A stretch of 64,000 nt of DNA from Daejeonella sp. JGW-45 (lineage in GTDB: Bacteria; Bacteroidota; Bacteroidia; Sphingobacteriales; Sphingobacteriaceae): the NCBI RefSeq assembly GCF_029360805.1, contig NZ_JARKNC010000006.1, forward strand, positions 374,199 through 438,198, written 5' to 3'. A program made the translations under genes and the position numbers. Shown piece after piece: positions 41,739-51,619 of this stretch (positions within the stretch are counted from its first letter, which is position 1; the number at the start of each line of letters is the position of its first letter). A model generated the notes under the pieces. The model did not search any database and was not told the origin of the DNA. It was given only the letters and a program-made list of their open reading frames with translations.

Positions 41739-43214
41739 TTATTCCCTGTCCTTTTCTATGATCTTTCCATCTCTGAGTTCCCGTACTTTACTATACTTTT
41801 TACCATATACAAAATAGATTACTACCCCGATGCTCATCCAGATAAATAACCTGAACCAGCTCTCGGCAGGCAAAGAATACATCAGGTAAACGCAAACGGC
41901 AACACCGATAGCCGGTACATAGGGTACAAACGGAGTTTTAAACGGCCGAACGGCATTAGGTAACGTGCGGCGTAATACTACGATACCAATACAAACCAGC
42001 ACAAATGCGAATAATGTTCCGATACTTACCATATGGCCCAGGTCAGAAACAGGAACGAATCCTGCGAACAAGCTGACAAAGACAAGGAAGAATAAATTGG
42101 TTTTCCATGGCGTACGGAATTTCGGATGAATTGATGCAAAGAACTTCGGCAGCAAGCCATCTTTAGCCATAGTATAAAATACGCGCGACTGCCCCATAAG
42201 CATCACTAAAATGACCGAGGTGTAGCCGGCAAGTATCGCTATGATCAGAGCATCCTGCAGGAAGCTGTAGCCGGTCATCGCAAAAGCAGTGGCTGCCGGT
42301 TTTGCATCTCCCGCAAAGTCTTTATAATTAACCAGACCAGTCATTACGTGGGCAAAAAGTACGTAGAGGATTGTACACACAATAAGGGAGCCCAAGATAC
42401 CTATTGGCATGCCTTTCTGTGGGTCTTTAGCTTCCTGAGCTGCTGTAGAAACTGCATCAAAGCCTATGAAGGCAAAGAACACGACCGCAGCTCCCGTGGA
42501 AATTCCACTCCATCCAAAGTTTTCAAATTTGCCGGTGTTTTCCGGGATATAAGGAACGTAGTTGTCGGGATTGATATGGCTCCACCCTAAAACGATGAAT
42601 ATCAAAACTACGCTCACTTTCAGGACGACCAGGAAGTTATTCATGCTTGCAGACTCCTGTGTACCACGAATGAGTACCAGGGACAGTATGCATACGATGA
42701 AAATAGCGGGCAGGTTTATTAAGCCGCCCTCTATGACTGTCCCGTCTCCCAGCTTCATAGTTTCCCACGGCGATACAATAAATTCGTGTGGCAGGTTAAT
42801 GTTGTATTTATGCAAGATCTCCAGCAGGTATCGCGACCAGCTCACGGCTACTGTAGCAGCTCCAAGGGCGTATTCAAGCACCAGGTCCCACCCAATTATC
42901 CAAGCCATAAATTCGCCCATGGTGGCGTAAGAGTAGGTGTAGGCACTTCCGGCGACAGGTATCATGGAAGCAAATTCAGCATAGCATAATCCCGCAAAAG
43001 CACATGCAAAAGCTGCAAGTGCGAAGGATATAGTTACTGCCGGGCCGGCATTTTCTGCAGCTGCTATCCCTGTTAAAGAGAACAGACCGGCGCCTATGAT
43101 AGCTCCAATACCGAGTGCAACCAGGTTAACACTACTTAGTGATCTTTTTAAAGTACCCTCACCGGTTTGAGCTGATTCGAACATTAACTGTTCGATAGAT
43201 TTTTTGTAGAACAT
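41739..43214 (-). CDS. APC-family amino acid permease (CAT type)
   Basis: Amino acid/polyamine/organocation permease (491 aa, about 12-14 helices) of the cationic amino acid transporter branch. The first helix unwinding motif GIGAIIGAGLFSLTGIAA (35-52) and GFDAVSTAAQEAKDPQKGMPIGILGS near 250 are typical. Likely imports an amino acid by cation symport; substrate unknown. Single gene with a 220-bp upstream gap that also contains the hppA terminator. Confidence 0.92.
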   Translation of the reverse strand: MFYKKSIEQLMFESAQTGEGTLKRSLSSVNLVALGIGAIIGAGLFSLTGIAAAENAGPAVTISFALAAFACAFAGLCYAEFASMIPVAGSAYTYSYATMGEFMAWIIGWDLVLEYALGAATVAVSWSRYLLEILHKYNINLPHEFIVSPWETMKLGDGTVIEGGLINLPAIFIVCILSLVLIRGTQESASMNNFLVVLKVSVVLIFIVLGWSHINPDNYVPYIPENTGKFENFGWSGISTGAAVVFFAFIGFDAVSTAAQEAKDPQKGMPIGILGSLIVCTILYVLFAHVMTGLVNYKDFAGDAKPAATAFAMTGYSFLQDALIIAILAGYTSVILVMLMGQSRVFYTMAKDGLLPKFFASIHPKFRTPWKTNLFFLVFVSLFAGFVPVSDLGHMVSIGTLFAFVLVCIGIVVLRRTLPNAVRPFKTPFVPYVPAIGVAVCVYLMYSLPAESWFRLFIWMSIGVVIYFVYGKKYSKVRELRDGKIIEKDRE

Positions 43215-43389
43215 ACAATTGGTTTAGTAATGTTTTATATACGCTTTTATCATTTAACTGATCTCAAACGTAATTATTTTTATTTGAAAAATGAAACGTG
43301 GTGTCAGCAATTGTTATGGGTCTCATAAGATGCTGAATTTTATACTAAGACACTGATGGGCGATGTTTTAGAAGATTTTTAGCCATAAA

Positions 43390-43415
43390 AAAAGGGATCT
43401 GTCAGGATCCCTTTT
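43390..43415 (-). terminator. Terminator of hppA
   Basis: Ten-base stem AAAAGGGATC/GATCCCTTTT with loop TGTCAG; on the minus strand it is followed by seven or eight T (43389-43386), 19 bases past the hppA stop. Confidence 0.88.
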
Positions 43416-43434
43416 CATCTTATAATTACCGGAA

Positions 43435-45669
43435 TTATCTGGCAATAGTATCTATTTTATTGCTGATGGTATCCACAAAGGGAGTTCCCGCTGAGTCAAC
43501 AGTAATTGTTTTGATATCTCTCTTAACATCCATCTCGCCGCCTGTATGCCCCGATCCGGTTGAGATATGTGGTGCAATGATCAATGAAACTATCGACATT
43601 AATTTAATAAGGATATTCATTGACGGACCGGATGTATCTTTAAACGGATCTCCTACTGTATCGCCTGTTACGGACGCTTTATGAGGTTCTGATTTTTTGA
43701 AGAACATCTCGCCGTTGATCTCTACACCCTTCTCAAAGGATTTTTTAGCATTATCCCATGCACCACCGGCATTCGATTGGAACATTCCCATTAGTACTCC
43801 AGATACTGTTACACCAGCAAGCAAGCCACCTAATACTTCGGGCCCAAAAGTGAAACCGATAATAATTGGAACGATCAGAGCAATTGCGCCCGGCAGCATC
43901 ATTTCACGGATAGATGCTTCTGTAGAAATAGCAACACATTTTTCGTATTCCGGTTTCGCTTTGTATTCCATAATTCCAGGAATTTCGTGGAACTGGCGCC
44001 GTACTTCGTTTACCATATCCATGGCAGCACGTCCAACTGCAGATATACAAAGTGCTGAAAAAATAAATGGAATCATTCCCCCAACAAAAAGCCCCGCCAG
44101 TACATCGGCTTTATAAATATCGATTGCATTGATACCTGCAACGCCAACGAAGGCCGCAAAAAGTGCGAGCGAGGTCAGTGCAGCTGAAGCAATTGCAAAT
44201 CCTTTACCAGTTGCTGCAGTTGTATTTCCCACAGCGTCAAGGTTGTCTGTACGTTCCCTGACTTCTGGCGGCAAACCGCTCATTTCAGCAATACCTCCTG
44301 CATTATCAGCAATAGGACCGAATGCGTCTATAGATAGTTGCATAGCGGTAGTAGCCATCATTCCGGCCGCTGCAATAGCAACCCCGTAGAAACCTGCGAA
44401 ATAAAACGAGCCGTAAATACCTCCGGCAAGAACAAGGATCGGCAATACTGTTGATTCCATACCGACAGATAAGCCGGATATAATGTTTGTAGCGTGGCCG
44501 GTAGATGATTGCTTGATGATACTCATAACCGGCCGCTTACCCATAGCGGTATAGTATTCTGTAATTATACTCATCAAAGCGCCCACCACCAATCCGACAG
44601 CGATAGAATAAAATACATCCATCTTTGTGAACTCGAACCCACGGATCATCATTTCTTCAGGCAACATCCATTGAACAGCAAAGAAAGATACAATTGCAGT
44701 CAGAATTATTGAAGACCAGTTTCCAAGGTTCAGTGCGTTTTGGACGCTGTCTGTTTCTTTTTTGATTTTGACAAATGAACAGGCTACAATAGAAAGGATC
44801 AAGCCAATACCCGCAATCAGCATGGGTAAAAGGATAGGGGCGATGCCACCGAAATTATCAACTGAGACTATTTCCCGTCCAAGTATCATCGTAGCAAGGA
44901 TCGTCGCTACATAAGATCCGAACAGGTCGGCGCCCATACCAGCGACATCTCCTACGTTATCCCCTACGTTATCGGCAATAGTCGCCGGGTTGCGAACATC
45001 ATCTTCCGGAATACCAGCTTCAACTTTACCTACAAGATCGGCACCAACGTCAGCCGCTTTGGTATAAATCCCACCGCCTACACGCGCAAACAATGCGATC
45101 GATTCAGCGCCGAGTGAAAATCCCGCAAGAACCTCCAGAGCCTTCACCATTTCTATTCCGTTAACATTTCCGTTTACGTTAACTACGTACATCTGATAAA
45201 AGACAATAAACAGGCTTCCCAGTCCTAGAACAGCAAGTCCGGCAACACCTATACCCATTACACTTCCTCCGGTAAAGGAGACCTGTAAAGCTTTGGCTAA
45301 GTTTGTCCTTGCTGCCTGAGTAGTCCGAACATTAGATTTGGTGGCGATATTCATACCGATATAACCAGCCAAAGCTGATGTAAACGCACCAATCAAAAAT
45401 GAAACAGCAATAACCCAACTTGAAGTTTCAACAAGAGTACCGGAGTATGCCAGCAAGATAGCCGCAATTGCAGAGAAGTAACCTAATATCTTCCATTCAG
45501 CTTTCAAAAAAGCCATTGCACCGTCTGCAATGTATCCGGAAAGCCTTTGCATATTTTCATCGCCCGGGTCTTGTTTGCTTACCCAGGCAGATTTTATAGC
45601 CATGATAATAATTCCTACTACACCTAAAACCGGTATTAAATAAATTAAATTTTCTTGTAAAAACTCCAT
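43435..45669 (-). CDS. hppA: K+-dependent membrane-bound pyrophosphatase (probable Na+ or H+ pump)
   Basis: Membrane pyrophosphatase (744 aa, about 16 helices) hydrolysing cytoplasmic PPi to pump ions. The substrate site is [39 protein letters not shown], about 206-244. [10 protein letters not shown] at 481-490 has Ala at 485 and Gly at 488 where K+-independent enzymes have Lys and Thr, so K+ dependence is predicted; K+-dependent Bacteroidota enzymes are often Na+ or Na+,H+ pumps. Whether Na+ is pumped depends on a membrane Glu position that I cannot align reliably. Has a perfect promoter at 45713-45720 and a strong terminator. Confidence 0.93.
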   Translation of the reverse strand: MEFLQENLIYLIPVLGVVGIIIMAIKSAWVSKQDPGDENMQRLSGYIADGAMAFLKAEWKILGYFSAIAAILLAYSGTLVETSSWVIAVSFLIGAFTSALAGYIGMNIATKSNVRTTQAARTNLAKALQVSFTGGSVMGIGVAGLAVLGLGSLFIVFYQMYVVNVNGNVNGIEMVKALEVLAGFSLGAESIALFARVGGGIYTKAADVGADLVGKVEAGIPEDDVRNPATIADNVGDNVGDVAGMGADLFGSYVATILATMILGREIVSVDNFGGIAPILLPMLIAGIGLILSIVACSFVKIKKETDSVQNALNLGNWSSIILTAIVSFFAVQWMLPEEMMIRGFEFTKMDVFYSIAVGLVVGALMSIITEYYTAMGKRPVMSIIKQSSTGHATNIISGLSVGMESTVLPILVLAGGIYGSFYFAGFYGVAIAAAGMMATTAMQLSIDAFGPIADNAGGIAEMSGLPPEVRERTDNLDAVGNTTAATGKGFAIASAALTSLALFAAFVGVAGINAIDIYKADVLAGLFVGGMIPFIFSALCISAVGRAAMDMVNEVRRQFHEIPGIMEYKAKPEYEKCVAISTEASIREMMLPGAIALIVPIIIGFTFGPEVLGGLLAGVTVSGVLMGMFQSNAGGAWDNAKKSFEKGVEINGEMFFKKSEPHKASVTGDTVGDPFKDTSGPSMNILIKLMSIVSLIIAPHISTGSGHTGGEMDVKRDIKTITVDSAGTPFVDTISNKIDTIAR

Positions 45670-45712
45670 GTATAGATCTCTGTTTAAGTTTGTTACTTTT
45701 TTCTAAGTGACG

Positions 45713-45720
45713 CAAAAATA
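45713..45720 (-). promoter_or_regulatory. TAnnTTTG promoter of hppA
   Basis: TATTTTTG on the minus strand, giving a leader of about 38 nt before the ATG at 45669. Confidence 0.7.
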
Positions 45721-45958
45721 GCAGGCTTATTCTATTATTCAAACACGTTGAACTATAATGTTATGGTATTCAGTGATATTTCTTTTGGATATTTGACTTG
45801 CATGCTGGTAATGAGATGGTTAAGTGAAACTTTTATTTATAGTAATTAAGCTTTTTTTTGGAAGGCGAGTGAATAAAATTGCATTTTCATAATTTTAGTG
45901 ATTTGGTGATATTTTTTAATGTAAGTTTAATCTTATATACCTAAACCAATTTTAAAAA
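45721..45958. other. Divergent hppA/permease intergenic region
   Basis: AT-rich and gene-free. A weak -7-like TAAGTTTA (45922-45929) with TTG at 45903-45905 could drive the plus-strand permease. I see no repeat or RNA here. Confidence 0.4.
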
Positions 45959-47380
45959 ATGAAGGGAACTCTGGAACCAACTGAAATGAAACGGGAGCTT
46001 AGTCTGCTTGATGCGACATTGATCGTTGCAGGTAGCATGATAGGCTCAGGAATTTTTATTGTATCGGCTGATATCATCAGAAATGTAGGCTCAGCCGGAT
46101 GGTTGATAGCTGTGTGGCTTATTACCGGATTGATGACACTTATAGCAGCGATCAGTTATGGTGAGCTCAGCGCAATGTTTCCAAAAGCAGGCGGCCAGTA
46201 TGTCTATTTAAGAGAAGCTTATAATCCCCTTATCGGCTTTTTGTATGGCTGGAGTTTCTTCGCCGTGATCCAAACGGGCACTATTGCCGCAGTAGGGGTT
46301 GCTTTTGCAAAGTTTACTGCCTATTTAATTCCATCGGTTAGTGAGGATATTGTTTTGTTTGAGATGGGTTCAGTCATTATTTCGCCTGCCCGGGTTTTGG
46401 CAATAGGTGTTATAATCTTACTTACTTATATAAACACGAAAGGCGTAAAGGGTGGTAAAATGATCCAAACATCATTTACGCTTACAAAATTGCTGAGCTT
46501 GTTTGGACTGATCGTTTTCGGATTTATTATGTTAAAGCCGGATGTGTGGGATGCAAACTGGACCAATGCCTGGACTTTGCAAAAGCTTAATGTAGATGGC
46601 TCCTTGCAGTCGTACACCACTGCTGCCGCACTGGCCGCTGTGTCGGCCGCGATGGTTGGCTCCATCTTTAGCAGCGATGCCTGGAACAATGTTACGTTCA
46701 TCGCGGGGGAGATTAAAAACCCCCAAAGAAATATTGGGTTAAGCTTATTTTTGGGAACCCTTATCGTAACCGTAGTTTATGTTCTGGCAAATCTTGTATA
46801 CGTAGCTGTTCTTCCGCTTACAGAGATCGCTACAGCTGATAAAGACCGGGTTGCTGTTACAGCTTCACAGGTAATATTTGGAAATGCCGGTACTATCATA
46901 ATTGCTTTAATGATCATGGTTTCTACTTTTGGCTGTAATAACGGACTCATACTTGCCGGAGCGAGGGTATATCACACCATGGCCAACGATGGCCTGTTTT
47001 TTAGGAAAACAGCTAGCTTAAATAAGCATGCCGTACCCGAATTCGGGCTTTGGATACAGTGCATCATGGCCTCGGTACTCTGTCTCAGCGGTCGATATGG
47101 TCAGCTGCTCGACATGATATCATTTGTTGTGGTAGTCTTCTATATGCTTACAATTTTCGGAATATATGTCCTCAGGTCTAAATTGCCTGATGCCGACCGG
47201 CCTTATAAAGCTTTTGGATATCCCTATCTACCTGCCTTATACATCATTATGGGGCTTACGTTCTGCACCTTGTTAATCCTTTATAAGCAAGAGTTTGTTT
47301 GGGTCGGGCTTGGAATAATGCTGAGCGGAGTACCGATATATTATCTTTGGAGGGCAACTGATAAGAAGTCTGAGGTCTAA
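45959..47380 (+). CDS. APC-family amino acid permease (LAT type)
   Basis: Second APC permease (473 aa, 12 helices): SMIGSGIFIVSADIIR near 22-37, GELSAMFPKAGGQYVYLREAYNP near 68-90, and FSSDAWNNVTFIAGEIKNPQRN near 237-258 are characteristic of the L-amino acid transporter group. Divergent from hppA. The last four codons and the stop lie inside a 13-bp hairpin (47365-47394), so the 3' end is structured. Confidence 0.92.
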   Translation: MKGTLEPTEMKRELSLLDATLIVAGSMIGSGIFIVSADIIRNVGSAGWLIAVWLITGLMTLIAAISYGELSAMFPKAGGQYVYLREAYNPLIGFLYGWSFFAVIQTGTIAAVGVAFAKFTAYLIPSVSEDIVLFEMGSVIISPARVLAIGVIILLTYINTKGVKGGKMIQTSFTLTKLLSLFGLIVFGFIMLKPDVWDANWTNAWTLQKLNVDGSLQSYTTAAALAAVSAAMVGSIFSSDAWNNVTFIAGEIKNPQRNIGLSLFLGTLIVTVVYVLANLVYVAVLPLTEIATADKDRVAVTASQVIFGNAGTIIIALMIMVSTFGCNNGLILAGARVYHTMANDGLFFRKTASLNKHAVPEFGLWIQCIMASVLCLSGRYGQLLDMISFVVVVFYMLTIFGIYVLRSKLPDADRPYKAFGYPYLPALYIIMGLTFCTLLILYKQEFVWVGLGIMLSGVPIYYLWRATDKKSEV

Positions 47381-47394
47381 GGACCTCAGACTTC
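47365..47394. terminator. 13-bp hairpin spanning the permease stop codon
   Basis: GAAGTCTGAGGTC (47365-47377) pairs perfectly with GACCTCAGACTTC (47382-47394); the loop TAAG contains the permease TAA. No T-run on either side. It also lies 4 bases beyond the tonB stop on the other strand. Confidence 0.7.
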
Positions 47395-47398
47395 AGTC

Positions 47399-48232
47399 TT
47401 AATCAGGCAGCTTAAAGTTAATAGGAATATTATAAGCTACTCTGACGCTTTGATTATTCTGCAGTCCCGGTGCCCATTTTGGAGATTTTGCCAGAACCCG
47501 CATAGCTTCTTCATCGCATCCTCCTCCTATACTGCGGAGTATCTTGATATGTGAGAGTTCACCATTCCGTTCAATGATAAAACTAACCAGCACTTTTCCC
47601 TGGATACCGTGCTCGGCAGCCATTCCCGGATATCTCAAATGCCTGCTGAGGTATTTAGCAAATGCCTCTTGTCCGCCCGGGAATTCAGGATACTTCTCAA
47701 TGGCATCCAGACTGTATATAGTATTTTCTGATACGGTCTCAGCCGTTCCCGTTCCCCCCGGTACGCCTGCCGGTTGTTCAAGGTGATTGATTCCCGTGGC
47801 ATCAGTACCACTTGCAGTAATTGTACTTATGACTGATTGTGAGATGTCCAACCGGGAAGGCGGTTCGATATTATCGGCAGCCGGAGGAGCGACTACCATC
47901 GTCGTATACTGAATACTCTGCAGAGGCTTTTGCCGTGCGGCTTGTGCTGGCGGAGGAATTAAAGGTTTTTCTTCCTGTATTTTGGCCAGGCTTACTTCTA
48001 CCGGATCAGGTGTTTGCGCGGTAGGCACGGGCGGGATGGTCTGACCGATCTGGCCGTAGATCCATGCGAAAACAATCAAACCAGCGAACAAAATTGAGGC
48101 ATATGCAAAAGCCTTTGCCGTTGTTTCGTTATTGTGCTTGCGTAATTCATAGGCACCATAAGACTTGTTACGGTTTTGAAATACAAGATCCAGCCACTGG
48201 GTCGTGTATAAATTTTGGTTAAAATTTATCAT
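47399..48232 (-). CDS. TonB energy transducer
   Basis: TonB-family protein (277 aa): short cytoplasmic N-terminus, one membrane helix near 43-62 (AFAYASILFAGLIVFAWIYG), a Pro/Gln-rich periplasmic linker (65-175), and the C-terminal TonB domain (about 180-277) with YPEFPGGQEAFAKYLSRHLRYPGMAAEHGIQGKVLVSFIIERNGEL. It transmits proton motive force to outer-membrane receptors. It follows folC on the same strand after 89 bp, close to an exbB-exbD cluster. Confidence 0.93.
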   Translation of the reverse strand: MINFNQNLYTTQWLDLVFQNRNKSYGAYELRKHNNETTAKAFAYASILFAGLIVFAWIYGQIGQTIPPVPTAQTPDPVEVSLAKIQEEKPLIPPPAQAARQKPLQSIQYTTMVVAPPAADNIEPPSRLDISQSVISTITASGTDATGINHLEQPAGVPGGTGTAETVSENTIYSLDAIEKYPEFPGGQEAFAKYLSRHLRYPGMAAEHGIQGKVLVSFIIERNGELSHIKILRSIGGGCDEEAMRVLAKSPKWAPGLQNNQSVRVAYNIPINFKLPD

Positions 48233-48321
48233 CAGTTCAGTTATTAGGTTTAATACTTGATTGATGATAAAAAGCCGGGAATTCCATAACCGCGATGAAA
48301 CGTTGGAAATTAGCTCCGGCC

Positions 48322-49665
48322 CTACACGATCTCCGCTACTACGAACGTACTCCCGCCAACAAATATGAAGTCATTCGGGGAAGCATTTTTCGTAGCGGCC
48401 TCCAGTGCCAGGCTAACACTTTCATAGTTATCTCCGGTAAGCCCGAACCGATGCGCTTCTTCTTTGAGCTCATGGGCAGGCTTTGCTCTCGGCATATCTG
48501 GACTGCAAAAATAGTAGGTGGCCTCTCGCGGAAGCAGGGCAAGGATCTTCGCGATATCTTTATCCTTTACCATGCCGATCACCATGTGCAGCTTATCAAA
48601 ACTTTGCAGGGCAATGTTCTTCAAGACCTCGCGAATCCCATCCTCGTTATGGCCGGTATCGCATATAATCAATGGAGTTCGTTTAAGGAGCTGCCAGCGG
48701 CCCTGTAATCCTGTAAGCTGTTTAACCTGTCTTAAGGCTGTTTTGACCTGCTCCTTTGAAATGATGAACCCCGCCTTTTTTAACTCATCCACAGCACTCA
48801 GTACAGTAGCAAGATTCTTAAGTTGATAGGATCCTGTCAGGTCCAATTCAAGCTTCCCATAGGCAGGCTTAGCCGGGAGCTTATTAGCAACATCCAGCTT
48901 CAGGAAACGATTATCAGTTTGAGAACCGGATCTGTTAATAAGCCAGTGATCAGAGGCGAATGTTATATGAGACTTCGTTTGTGCAGCTTTTTGAATGAAG
49001 GTTTGAATCGTTTCAGGATGTTTCTCACCGATCACCACCGGGATCCCGGGCTTTATGATCCCTGCTTTTTCTGCGGCTATCTGCGGCAGTGTATCACCCA
49101 GAATATTCACATGGTCAAAGCCGATATTTGTGATCACGGAGATAAGCGGTTTGATAATATTGGTTGAGTCGAGCCGGCCGCCTAATCCCACCTCAATAAC
49201 TGCGATATCGACTTTTTGCTGAGCAAAATAACGAAATGCCATCGCAACAGTTACTTCGAAGAAGGAGGGATCAATTTCTTCGATGTTCGACCGCTGACTA
49301 TTAACGAACCTGACAACTTCCTGCTCCGGTATCATTTCTCCATCGATCCGTATACGTTCACGGAAGTCCTTCAGGTGAGGCGAGGTATACAGGCCGGTTT
49401 TATACCCTGCAGTTTGTAGTATTGCCGCGAGCATGTGAGATGTCGAACCCTTACCATTTGTTCCGGCTATATGAATGCTTTTAAATCCGTGCTGAGGGTT
49501 ACCTATTCGTGCACAAAGTTCAAGGGTATTGGTCAGGTCTGCTTTTAGGGCAGCTGCACCTACCCGTGTAAACATGGGCAGGCGGGCATATAAATAATCC
49601 AGAGTTTCCTTATAAGACGGAGCCGGCGGATCAGTGGATGAAGGATCAGAGTGGTGCGGAGCCAT
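48322..49665 (-). CDS. folC: Folylpolyglutamate/dihydrofolate synthase
   Basis: Mur-ligase-like enzyme (447 aa) adding glutamate to folates (and to dihydropteroate in bifunctional members). The P-loop GTNGKGSTSHMLAA is near 69-82, SPHLKDFRERIRI near 96-108, and the Mg/linker motif EVGLGGRLDSTN near 148-159. Cytoplasmic. It closes the exb cluster: the TonB-like gene ends 26 bp upstream. A folate enzyme here is unrelated to the envelope genes and may simply share the transcript. Confidence 0.95.
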   Translation of the reverse strand: MAPHHSDPSSTDPPAPSYKETLDYLYARLPMFTRVGAAALKADLTNTLELCARIGNPQHGFKSIHIAGTNGKGSTSHMLAAILQTAGYKTGLYTSPHLKDFRERIRIDGEMIPEQEVVRFVNSQRSNIEEIDPSFFEVTVAMAFRYFAQQKVDIAVIEVGLGGRLDSTNIIKPLISVITNIGFDHVNILGDTLPQIAAEKAGIIKPGIPVVIGEKHPETIQTFIQKAAQTKSHITFASDHWLINRSGSQTDNRFLKLDVANKLPAKPAYGKLELDLTGSYQLKNLATVLSAVDELKKAGFIISKEQVKTALRQVKQLTGLQGRWQLLKRTPLIICDTGHNEDGIREVLKNIALQSFDKLHMVIGMVKDKDIAKILALLPREATYYFCSPDMPRAKPAHELKEEAHRFGLTGDNYESVSLALEAATKNASPNDFIFVGGSTFVVAEIV

Positions 49666-49691
49666 GATAATCTCCCTCGCGGGAGCGCAGC

Positions 49692-50513
49692 TTATTTTAC
49701 CTTGAAGTTAAACATCACTACCCCAATTTGAGTTTCAGGCGCAGATTCAAGTTTATTCAGAGAAGCTCCCATCACGGCCTGGCGGCATTTTTCCCAAATT
49801 GCTTTGTCAGAAAGTGTTGTGCCCTTTACTCCGGGTATTGCGTCGACCACGACGCCGTTTTTATTAACGAATATCCTAACTGCTACGCGGCCATACTTTT
49901 GCCCGTCGTCCTTGGGAACGGTTAAGTTCGTGAATTTCCTGCTTTTTAAGTCCAGGGCCACGTTACCGAACCCCGAGCCTCCATCACCGTAGTCAGGAGA
50001 AAGCGGATCGCCGTCCTTACTTCCCTGGTTGCCGGCTACGTCGCCGGTTCCATCGCCACGTCCTTTCCCGTCATTCTTTTTTCCCTTGTAGAGTGCATTC
50101 TGGTTAACGGTAGGCTTGTTTTCCTTAGCGGGCAGGCTTACTGATGGTGATTTTGCAGTAGTCTTTTCCTTGGTCACTATTTCCGGAGCGTCCTCCGTGT
50201 TCTGAGTTGCAATTGATTTGTCGGTGACCTCAGACACAGGGTCTGAAATTTCCTGGTTGTCGGTTATCACCTTATCAGGCGGCGTATTGTTAGCATCAGG
50301 TGCTGCGGAGGGTTCTTCTATACTCATATAATCGTCCCCCATACCGATTTCTGCGGTACCGTAATTTACGATAATTCCTCCTGTGCCTATATCTTCCGGC
50401 TCGACCCTGCTGGCAATAATAAAAAAACTTATAAGCACCAGGAAACCCATTATCCCCGAGGAGATAGCGAATGCTTTTGGGTAGTTATTTTCTTCCTGTC
50501 TTTGGTATTGCAT
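49692..50513 (-). CDS. TonB-like periplasmic energy transducer
   Basis: Protein of 273 aa with one N-terminal helix (AFAISSGIMGFLVLISFFIIA, about 14-34), a disordered Thr/Pro/Glu/Lys/Asn linker with Gly-rich DGKGRGDGTGDVAGNQGSKDGD, and a C-terminal TonB-like beta domain (about 200-273: YGRVAVRIFVNKNGVVVDAIPG ... GVVMFNFKVK). It probably couples the ExbB-ExbD motor to an outer-membrane partner. Its ATG is one base after the exbD stop. It differs from the TonB at 47399 in lacking the PGG family segment. Confidence 0.85.
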   Translation of the reverse strand: MQYQRQEENNYPKAFAISSGIMGFLVLISFFIIASRVEPEDIGTGGIIVNYGTAEIGMGDDYMSIEEPSAAPDANNTPPDKVITDNQEISDPVSEVTDKSIATQNTEDAPEIVTKEKTTAKSPSVSLPAKENKPTVNQNALYKGKKNDGKGRGDGTGDVAGNQGSKDGDPLSPDYGDGGSGFGNVALDLKSRKFTNLTVPKDDGQKYGRVAVRIFVNKNGVVVDAIPGVKGTTLSDKAIWEKCRQAVMGASLNKLESAPETQIGVVMFNFKVK

Positions 50514-50912
50514 TTATTTCTTTGTTTCAGTAGCCAGGACCAGCTTCACCTTTAACTGGTTAGCAATATCCGTAAGTTCAACTACATTCTCAATAGCTAT
50601 AGTACGATCTGCATAAAGAATTATTGTCAGATCAGGTGATGCACGCTGGTAAACTTCTATGCTTTTATAAAGATCTGCCAATGCAACCGGCTGTTTCTCG
50701 ACAAAATATTCAAGGTCCTTAGTGATCGACACATTAATTGTTTTCTGCGGAATTGACTGTCCTGAACTGGACCGCGGTAAAAAGAGCTTTACAACGTTAG
50801 GATTAGCTACAGCAGATGCTAACAGAAAGAACAGCAGCAAGAAAAACATGATGTCGTTCAATGCCGAGGTGTGGACTTCTACAGCGCCGCGTTTTCGTTT
50901 CTTGAAATTCAT
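50514..50912 (-). CDS. exbD: ExbD/TolR-type biopolymer transporter
   Basis: ExbD/TolR protein (132 aa) with one membrane helix near 16-40 (ALNDIMFFLLLFFLLASAVANPNV); the motor aspartate is D19 in ALNDIMFFLL. The periplasmic part (45-132) holds VSITKDLEYFVEKQPVAL and DLTIILYADRTIAIENVVELTDI. It works with ExbB at 50909 in a PMF-driven stator complex; the exbB stop overlaps its start by four bases. Confidence 0.92.
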   Translation of the reverse strand: MNFKKRKRGAVEVHTSALNDIMFFLLLFFLLASAVANPNVVKLFLPRSSSGQSIPQKTINVSITKDLEYFVEKQPVALADLYKSIEVYQRASPDLTIILYADRTIAIENVVELTDIANQLKVKLVLATETKK

Positions 50913-51616
50913 TTCCCTGGTTCTTCTAACAGATCAATAAACTCTATAGCGTCAGTTTCCATTTTCAGGATGATCCTGTCTACCATAATATTTAATATGT
51001 GATAAAGCACGTAAGCTATAATACCAATGATAAGACCCGTAGCAGAGGTGATCATCTTGGTATATAAGCCGCCTGATATAGTACCTATCTCGATGATACC
51101 TTTTACCGACACCTCATGGAAAATGGTGATCACACCGATAATGGTCCCTACGAAGCCCAGCATCGGCGCAATTCCGGCAATAATTCCAAGAATACTGATA
51201 TTTTTCTCAAGTTTCGAAACTTCCAGCTTACCTACGTTCTCTATTGCGCCTTCAATATCCTTTATAGGCCGGCCAATTCTTATCAGGCCTTTTTCAAGCA
51301 TCCTGCCGAGGGGAGTGTTGCTGTTACGGCAAAGTGCCATGGCCGATTCAAGCCTGGCCGACTGTATACTTTGTTTCACCTGCATCATTAGATTCATTTC
51401 ATCTTTGGATGCTTTCCGGATGGTAATATAACGCTCGACAAAGATCACGAGAGCTATGAAAGCGAGGATAGCCAGAGGAATCATAACCCAGCCGCCTTTG
51501 AAAAGCAGGTCAATGAATCTCAATTCTTCTGCTGTTGGCATAGTTTGAACTGCGGCAGCGGCCGAAGCGGCGGTATCAGCAATAGGTGTAAGCGTATCTA
51601 TTTGTAGTAAAAACAT
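50909..51616 (-). CDS. exbB: ExbB/TolQ/MotA-type proton channel
   Basis: MotA/TolQ/ExbB family protein (235 aa) with three membrane helices, near 43-64, 146-170 and 185-210; the hallmark TISGGLYTKMITSATGLIIGIIAYV helix and LGFVGTIIGVITIFHEVS are present. An Ala-rich N-terminal stretch (DTAASAAAAVQTMPTAEE) precedes the first helix. First of the overlapping exbB-exbD-TonB-like group, 3 nt after the HU-SPOR gene. Confidence 0.93.
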   Translation of the reverse strand: MFLLQIDTLTPIADTAASAAAAVQTMPTAEELRFIDLLFKGGWVMIPLAILAFIALVIFVERYITIRKASKDEMNLMMQVKQSIQSARLESAMALCRNSNTPLGRMLEKGLIRIGRPIKDIEGAIENVGKLEVSKLEKNISILGIIAGIAPMLGFVGTIIGVITIFHEVSVKGIIEIGTISGGLYTKMITSATGLIIGIIAYVLYHILNIMVDRIILKMETDAIEFIDLLEEPGK

Positions 51617-51619
51617 TGT

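Noticed and set aside
44129-44389. Plus-strand open frames opposite hppA
   Set aside because: Shadows of the high-quality minus-strand hppA frame; Ala/Pro/Ser-rich antisense composition.
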